From Fusobacterium sp. JB019 (GTDB lineage Bacteria > Fusobacteriota > Fusobacteriia > Fusobacteriales > Fusobacteriaceae), in contig JAUTCN010000004.1 of the NCBI GenBank assembly GCA_030673965.1, forward strand, positions 1 through 64,000: 64,000 bases of DNA, in the 5' to 3' direction. Of the stretch, positions 60,776-64,000 are shown piece after piece. The position numbers and the translations under genes are program-made. Below the pieces are notes generated by a model. The model worked only from the letters and a program-made list of their open reading frames with translations, made no database searches and was not told where the DNA came from. Every line of letters begins with the position of its first letter. The first letter of the stretch is position 1.

Positions 60776-61717
60776 ATGCTACAAATAATTAGCAAAATAT
60801 TTCCAATAATAACTTTGTTTACTATTGGAATTTTAATTCGGAAAAAAAATTATTTAACTATTACAGGAATGACCGATTTAAAGAAATTAGTTGTTAATAT
60901 TTCTTTACCCGCTGTTCTTTTCAAAGCTTTTTTTACAATGAAATTTGATTTAAAATTTTTAAAACTATCTTTAATAATAATATGTTTATTAGTTTTTATG
61001 TACAGTCTAGGAGTTTTAATCTATAAATTAAAATTTACCTCTTCTGAAATGTCCCCTTTCTTCAGCAGTGGTTTTGCATTTGGTCTTATTGGGATTCCAT
61101 TATTTTCTATCATGTACGGAGAAGAAAATTTAGGGCTTTTTTCTATTATTGGTTTAGGACACGAATTCTTTATTTGGTTTATATACTATTCTTTAGTTAA
61201 TATGAAATTATATAAGCATAAATTTTCTATTTCTTATTGTAAAGGGTTTTTTAAATCTCCTCTAATAATTTCTATTGGACTTGGACTTTTCTTTAACCAA
61301 TTAGGATTTAACAAATTAATAGAAACTAATTATTTTATAAATGGCATCTTTTCAGCTATAAACTATATAGGCTCTTTAGCAACACCTCTTATTTTAATTA
61401 GTATCGGATATTCTTCTAAAATTTCTTTAAAAAATTCTAAAGAAACTTTAAGATTAATTCTTTCTCGTTTTACTTGTATTATTATTTCTGGAATTATTTT
61501 TAAAATTTTTGTAATTGATAATTTTTTTGAACCAACTTGGTTATTAAATGTTTCTTATACTACCTTATTCATTTTACCTCCAGTGTATTCTTTAACTGTT
61601 TTTCTAGGAGTAGCTGGAAATGACAAAGAAGAGGAATTAATTAGCAATGCAACTATTTTATATACTCTTTTAAGTATAGTCTTATTCATATTAACTGCTT
61701 TTTATTTCAAAATATAA
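60776..61717 (+). CDS. AEC-family transporter
   Basis: A 313-residue protein with about ten membrane spans in two halves, of the auxin efflux carrier (AEC) family; bacterial members move malate, malonate or other organic acids. Typical features are an N-terminal LFTIGILIRKKNYLTITGM-type segment with KKLVVNISLPAVLFKAF, and the ILISIGYSSK / PPVYSLTVFLGVAGND stretches in the second half. Ribosome site AAGGAG before ATG 60776. Twenty bases after the YdcF gene, so likely part of the kdsC transcript. Substrate unknown. Confidence 0.85.
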   Translation: MLQIISKIFPIITLFTIGILIRKKNYLTITGMTDLKKLVVNISLPAVLFKAFFTMKFDLKFLKLSLIIICLLVFMYSLGVLIYKLKFTSSEMSPFFSSGFAFGLIGIPLFSIMYGEENLGLFSIIGLGHEFFIWFIYYSLVNMKLYKHKFSISYCKGFFKSPLIISIGLGLFFNQLGFNKLIETNYFINGIFSAINYIGSLATPLILISIGYSSKISLKNSKETLRLILSRFTCIIISGIIFKIFVIDNFFEPTWLLNVSYTTLFILPPVYSLTVFLGVAGNDKEEELISNATILYTLLSIVLFILTAFYFKI

Positions 61718-61746
61718 AAAAGAAGATTAATTAATCTTCTTTTTTT
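61716..61746. terminator. bidirectional terminator between the AEC gene and the Nudix gene
   Basis: Perfect palindrome with 15-base arms starting AAAAAAGAAGATTAA (61716-61730) and its complement (61731-61745). It overlaps the ends of both convergent genes. Confidence 0.85.
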
Positions 61747-62126
61747 AATTTATTTATTAATTCTATATCTGCAGGAGCCCAAACTAAAGAATTCAAATTT
61801 TTCTTATTTAACCAAATATGAGAATCATGTTCTAATAACTTAAAATGTTTAGAAATTAATTTACATCTTATTCCAATTAAGTTAATAACTCCTCTTTCAT
61901 ATTTATGAAATACATTGCCAACTATTTCATAAGGTTCTATTTCTGCCTCTAACTCTTCTTTTATTTCTCTTTTAATTGCTTCATAAGCTGTTTCTCCTTC
62001 TTCTACCTTCCCTCCAGGAAATTCCCAGTAGTTTCCTAGTATCTTTTTGGTAGGCCTTAGAGTACATAAAATTTGACCTTCTTCATTTTCTATTATAGCT
62101 CCAACTACTTTTATTATTTTTTCCAT
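61731..62126 (-). CDS. Nudix hydrolase, MutT-like
   Basis: A 131-residue Nudix protein; the start is ATG 62126, eight bases after GGAGA (ATG 62132 is too close). The Nudix box is complete: GGKVEEGETAYEAIKREIKE continuing EEL, giving G-x5-E-x7-REIxEEL. TLRPTKKILGNYWEFPGG upstream and a C-terminal WAPADIELINKL resemble MutT enzymes that clean oxidised dGTP from the nucleotide pool. The gene is divergent from the C_GCAxxG_C_C gene and shares a palindromic control region. Confidence 0.9.
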   Translation of the reverse strand: MEKIIKVVGAIIENEEGQILCTLRPTKKILGNYWEFPGGKVEEGETAYEAIKREIKEELEAEIEPYEIVGNVFHKYERGVINLIGIRCKLISKHFKLLEHDSHIWLNKKNLNSLVWAPADIELINKLKKED

Positions 62127-62158
62127 AATCATCTCTCCATTAATATTTTTTTATTTTT

Positions 62159-62233
62159 ATTTTATAACACTTTATTTCCTTTATCAAATAAAATATATTT
62201 TATTTGATAAAAAAAATTATTTTATAGTATAAT
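62159..62233. promoter_or_regulatory. divergent promoters joined by a 32-bp perfect palindrome
   Basis: Plus strand: TTGATA (62204-62209), 18 bases, TATAAT (62228-62233). Minus strand: TTGATA (62182-62187), 17 bases, TAAAAT (62159-62164). The palindrome with arms TTTATCAAATAAAATA (62180-62195) and its complement (62196-62211) holds both -35 elements, one in each arm, so one bound dimer could control the Nudix gene and the C_GCAxxG_C_C gene together. Confidence 0.7.
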
Positions 62234-62265
62234 ATTATATTGATTAAAAACTAGGAGGACTTTTT

Positions 62266-62670
62266 ATGCTAAAAAATATTGCTAAAAAATATTATCACGA
62301 ACAAAATTATAACTGTGCTGAATCTATTTTACTTGCTGTCAATGAATATTATCATCTAAATCTTAAAAAAGATGATTATGAATTTTTAACTGCTTTTGGA
62401 GGAGGTCTTGGATGTGAAAGAATCTGTGGAGCTTTAACTGGAGGAATAGCTGCACTAGGAAAGCTTTTTAAAGTTGATAAAGAAACTATGCATACTTTGT
62501 CTGCTGAACTTATAAATGATTTTGAAATTCATTTAAATACCAGTATTTGTTTAGAATTAAAAGAAAAATATAGAACAGAAAAATTCCATTGTTTAAAAAC
62601 TGTTGAACTTGCAGCAGATGTTTTTGAAAACTTTGTTTCAAAAAATAAAAATTTTCTTAGTATTAGATAA
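62266..62670 (+). CDS. C_GCAxxG_C_C family protein
   Basis: A 134-residue protein of the C_GCAxxG_C_C (PF09719) family: NYNCAESILLAVNEYY (first Cys), FGGGLGCERICGALTGGIAA (the GCxxxCGAxxG core), SICLELKEKY and HCLKTVELAAD (later Cys). The cysteine pattern suggests a redox or metal-sulphur site; function is not established. Often found near redox genes; here it is divergent from a MutT-like gene with a shared operator, which would suit oxidative-stress control. ATG behind AGGAGG. Confidence 0.88.
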   Translation: MLKNIAKKYYHEQNYNCAESILLAVNEYYHLNLKKDDYEFLTAFGGGLGCERICGALTGGIAALGKLFKVDKETMHTLSAELINDFEIHLNTSICLELKEKYRTEKFHCLKTVELAADVFENFVSKNKNFLSIR

Positions 62671-62672
62671 AA

Positions 62673-62699
62673 AAAAGCCTTCTTTTAAAGAAGGCTTTT
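62673..62699. terminator. bidirectional terminator between the C_GCAxxG_C_C gene and the chromate transporter genes
   Basis: AAAAGCCTTCTT (62673-62684) and complement (62688-62699), three-base loop, with A/T-tracts on both sides. It overlaps the stop codon of the downstream minus-strand gene. Confidence 0.88.
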
Positions 62700-63261
62700 A
62701 TATTATCCCACCGTACACAAAAATTCCTATTATTCCTGAAAGAATTATTACTGTTATTGGGCTTTTTTTAAATTTTTTAAGTATTATATAACAGAATAAA
62801 AATATCCAAATAGCTATAATATTTATATCTTTTAAAGCTCCTATTCTCTTGGTTCCCCAGAATGCAACTGTTATTATAGCCGCTCCTGCTGTTCCTATCA
62901 AAGCAACAACTACTGGTCTTAAAGTTTCTAAAATCTTCTTTACACTCTCTAAATTTTTATATTTATAATAAAAGTGAGCCAATGTTATTACTATAATACA
63001 AGAAGGAGTTACACATCCTGCTGTAGCAACTACTGCTCCTGGAATTCCTCCTAATTTTGTTCCTACAAATGTCGATGCATTAATTGCAATTGGACCTGGA
63101 GTCATAGAAGCTATAGTTATTAAATCTGTAAATTGATTCATGGTAATCCAATGATTTTGATTTACTAAAATCTGTTCTATTAAGGGTAAAGCTGCGTAAC
63201 CTCCACCTATACTAAATAAACCTATTTGAACAAAACTTAAAAATATTTTAATATACATCAT
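62698..63261 (-). CDS. chromate transporter family protein, half-size (second subunit)
   Basis: A 187-residue CHR-family half protein with about six spans. Typical stretch: SFVQIGLFSIGGGYAALPLI, then NQFTDLITIASMTPGPIAIN and ASTFVGTKLGGIPGAVVATA. Short CHR proteins come as adjacent pairs with opposite topology and act together. Its start overlaps the stop of the upstream partner by four bases (ATGA type). The annotated chromate efflux role is by homology; the natural substrate may be another anion. Confidence 0.9.
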   Translation of the reverse strand: MMYIKIFLSFVQIGLFSIGGGYAALPLIEQILVNQNHWITMNQFTDLITIASMTPGPIAINASTFVGTKLGGIPGAVVATAGCVTPSCIIVITLAHFYYKYKNLESVKKILETLRPVVVALIGTAGAAIITVAFWGTKRIGALKDINIIAIWIFLFCYIILKKFKKSPITVIILSGIIGIFVYGGII

Positions 63262-63797
63262 TTCCTTATCACCCCAATTATCATTGCAATTATTATTATC
63301 AATGCTACATTTACTCTAAAATAATAAGCTGCTAAAAATGCAATTATCATTAAAATTATCATAAATATTTTTTTGCTTTTTAAAATAGTTAGAGTCATAG
63401 TAGATACCACATCAAAAATTACTACAGCAACCCCTGCTTGCATTCCTTTTAAAATTGCATTAACTACTTTATTATCTCTAAAAGCAGAATAAAACATAGA
63501 AACTATTGTTATTATTATTAGTGGTGGTAATACAGTTCCTGAAATAGTAACAAATGCTCCTCTTAACCCTGCTACTCTATATCCTATTAAAATTGAAGTA
63601 TTTACTGCTATTGCCCCTGGTGAAGATTGTCCAATAGCAATTAAATCTAGCATTTCCTTTTCTTCTACCCATCCTAAATCATCTACAAACTTTTTTTTCA
63701 TTAAAGGAACTATTACATAACCTCCTCCAAATGTAAAAGCGCTTAAATAAAAAGTTGATAAAAACAATTTAAAGTATAAATGTTTATTTTTAGTCAT
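63258..63797 (-). CDS. chromate transporter family protein, half-size (first subunit)
   Basis: A 179-residue CHR half protein: FLSTFYLSAFTFGGGYVIVP, then EEKEMLDLIAIGQSSPGAIA and VNTSILIGYRVAGLRGAFVT, the family's GGGYV..P and SPGxxA..N motifs. Six or so spans. First gene of the two-gene operon; the pair forms a heteromeric transporter in known cases. Start ATG at 63797 with a nearby AGGAG. Confidence 0.9.
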   Translation of the reverse strand: MTKNKHLYFKLFLSTFYLSAFTFGGGYVIVPLMKKKFVDDLGWVEEKEMLDLIAIGQSSPGAIAVNTSILIGYRVAGLRGAFVTISGTVLPPLIIITIVSMFYSAFRDNKVVNAILKGMQAGVAVVIFDVVSTMTLTILKSKKIFMIILMIIAFLAAYYFRVNVALIIIIAMIIGVIRK

Positions 63798-63861
63798 TAA
63801 TATTCTCCTATAATTGTTATATAATAACTATTATACCTTAATTAGATATATTTACAAAATA

Positions 63862-63896
63862 AAAAAGAAAGTTATAATCTATAACTTTCTTTTTAT
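63862..63896. terminator. terminator downstream of the partial symporter gene
   Basis: Fifteen-base perfect arms AAAAAGAAAGTTATA (63862-63876) and complement (63880-63894). On the minus strand it directly follows the stop codon at 63898-63900. Confidence 0.85.
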
Positions 63897-63897
63897 A

Positions 63898-64000
63898 TTA
63901 ATTTTTTTTTAAAAATTTACCTTCATAATCTTTTAAACTATCTATTGCTTGAGAAGATAAAGGTAAAATAGCCATAATATTAAATACTGTCATTAAGGCA
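63898..64000 (-). CDS. C-terminal end of a probable sodium:alanine symporter (AGCS), partial
   Basis: The last 33 codons of a minus-strand gene that begins outside the window: ALMTVFNIMAILPLSSQAID and then SLKDYEGKFLKKN before TAA. The hydrophobic last span (normally GLMALPNLIALLLLS) followed by a VVxxTKDY-like end is how AGCS sodium:alanine/glycine symporters finish. Too short for certainty; another transporter family is possible. A terminator follows directly. Confidence 0.5.
   Translation of the reverse strand, partial: ALMTVFNIMAILPLSSQAIDSLKDYEGKFLKKN

Noticed and set aside
1-64000. tRNA, rRNA genes, CRISPR arrays and IS elements
   Set aside because: Read for GGTTCRA T-loops, spaced direct repeats, transposase motifs and long inverted repeats; none were convincing.

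Overview
The window is a gene-dense, very AT-rich stretch (roughly 70 % A+T or more by eye) of a bacterial chromosome, most likely a member of the Fusobacteriaceae. The evidence is a mix of Gram-positive-like and Gram-negative traits: PolC and DnaE are both present, an accB-accC-asp23-amaP-DUF2273-nusB cluster and a PASTA-rsgA-rpe cluster of Firmicutes type occur, and yet kdsC (Kdo synthesis, hence lipopolysaccharide) and an FtsX/EnvC-like pair are also here. No rRNA, tRNA, IS element, prophage or CRISPR array was seen. Codon use and gene spacing look uniform, so this reads as core genome.

Layout. 1-15.5 kb is pyrimidine supply: carA (cut by the window edge) and carB; then a Bax-inhibitor-like membrane protein, a Na/Pi cotransporter, a dicarboxylate/amino-acid symporter and hflX; then pyrB-K-D-F-C-E. 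The pyr operon is preceded by a Phe/Tyr-rich 42-codon leader peptide that runs into an intrinsic terminator, the arrangement of a pyrBI-type UTP attenuator, and PyrB carries a C-terminal PyrI-like zinc ribbon. 15.5-23.3 kb has a candidate sRNA divergent from a LysR gene, fabG, an MFS transporter and the leftward operon PASTA protein-rsgA-rpe-MarR/FeoA-rqcH. 23.3-32.5 kb reads rightward: hpt-rsmA, then DUF4911-khpA-rimM-trmD-SPOUT methyltransferase-polC-EamA. A second, unrelated candidate sRNA follows. 32.7-38.8 kb reads leftward: ftsX-envC-like-nadK-recN-degenerate Xer-era.

38.8-54.3 kb reads leftward: split transketolase, a YdjM-like protein, the accBC/asp23/nusB cluster (whose AccB lacks the biotinyl-lysine motif), then SNF2 helicase-unknown partner-dnaE, then nhaC behind a structured leader with a terminator (candidate cation riboswitch). 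54.6-56.7 kb holds hinT, rpiB, slyD and a DJ-1/PfpI gene. 56.8-64 kb holds a decarboxylase-arginase fusion gene, a second copy of the sRNA seen at 15.5 kb, kdsC, a frameshifted (probably phase-variable) YdcF gene, an AEC transporter, a Nudix hydrolase, a C_GCAxxG_C_C protein, two half-size chromate transporters and the end of a probable Na+:alanine symporter.

The strongest unexplained signals are: (1) a two-copy small-RNA family (15484-15590 minus, 59297-59397 plus) with conserved promoters, a compensatory base-pair change and an identical UUGCCCC terminator loop; (2) the pyr leader peptide/attenuator; (3) the nhaC leader; (4) the tetranucleotide repeat in the YdcF gene; (5) proteins that have lost key catalytic residues but sit in conserved operons (AccB-like, Xer-like, kinase-less PASTA, EnvC-like). 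Domain and family calls are from reading the sequence; no database search was possible.
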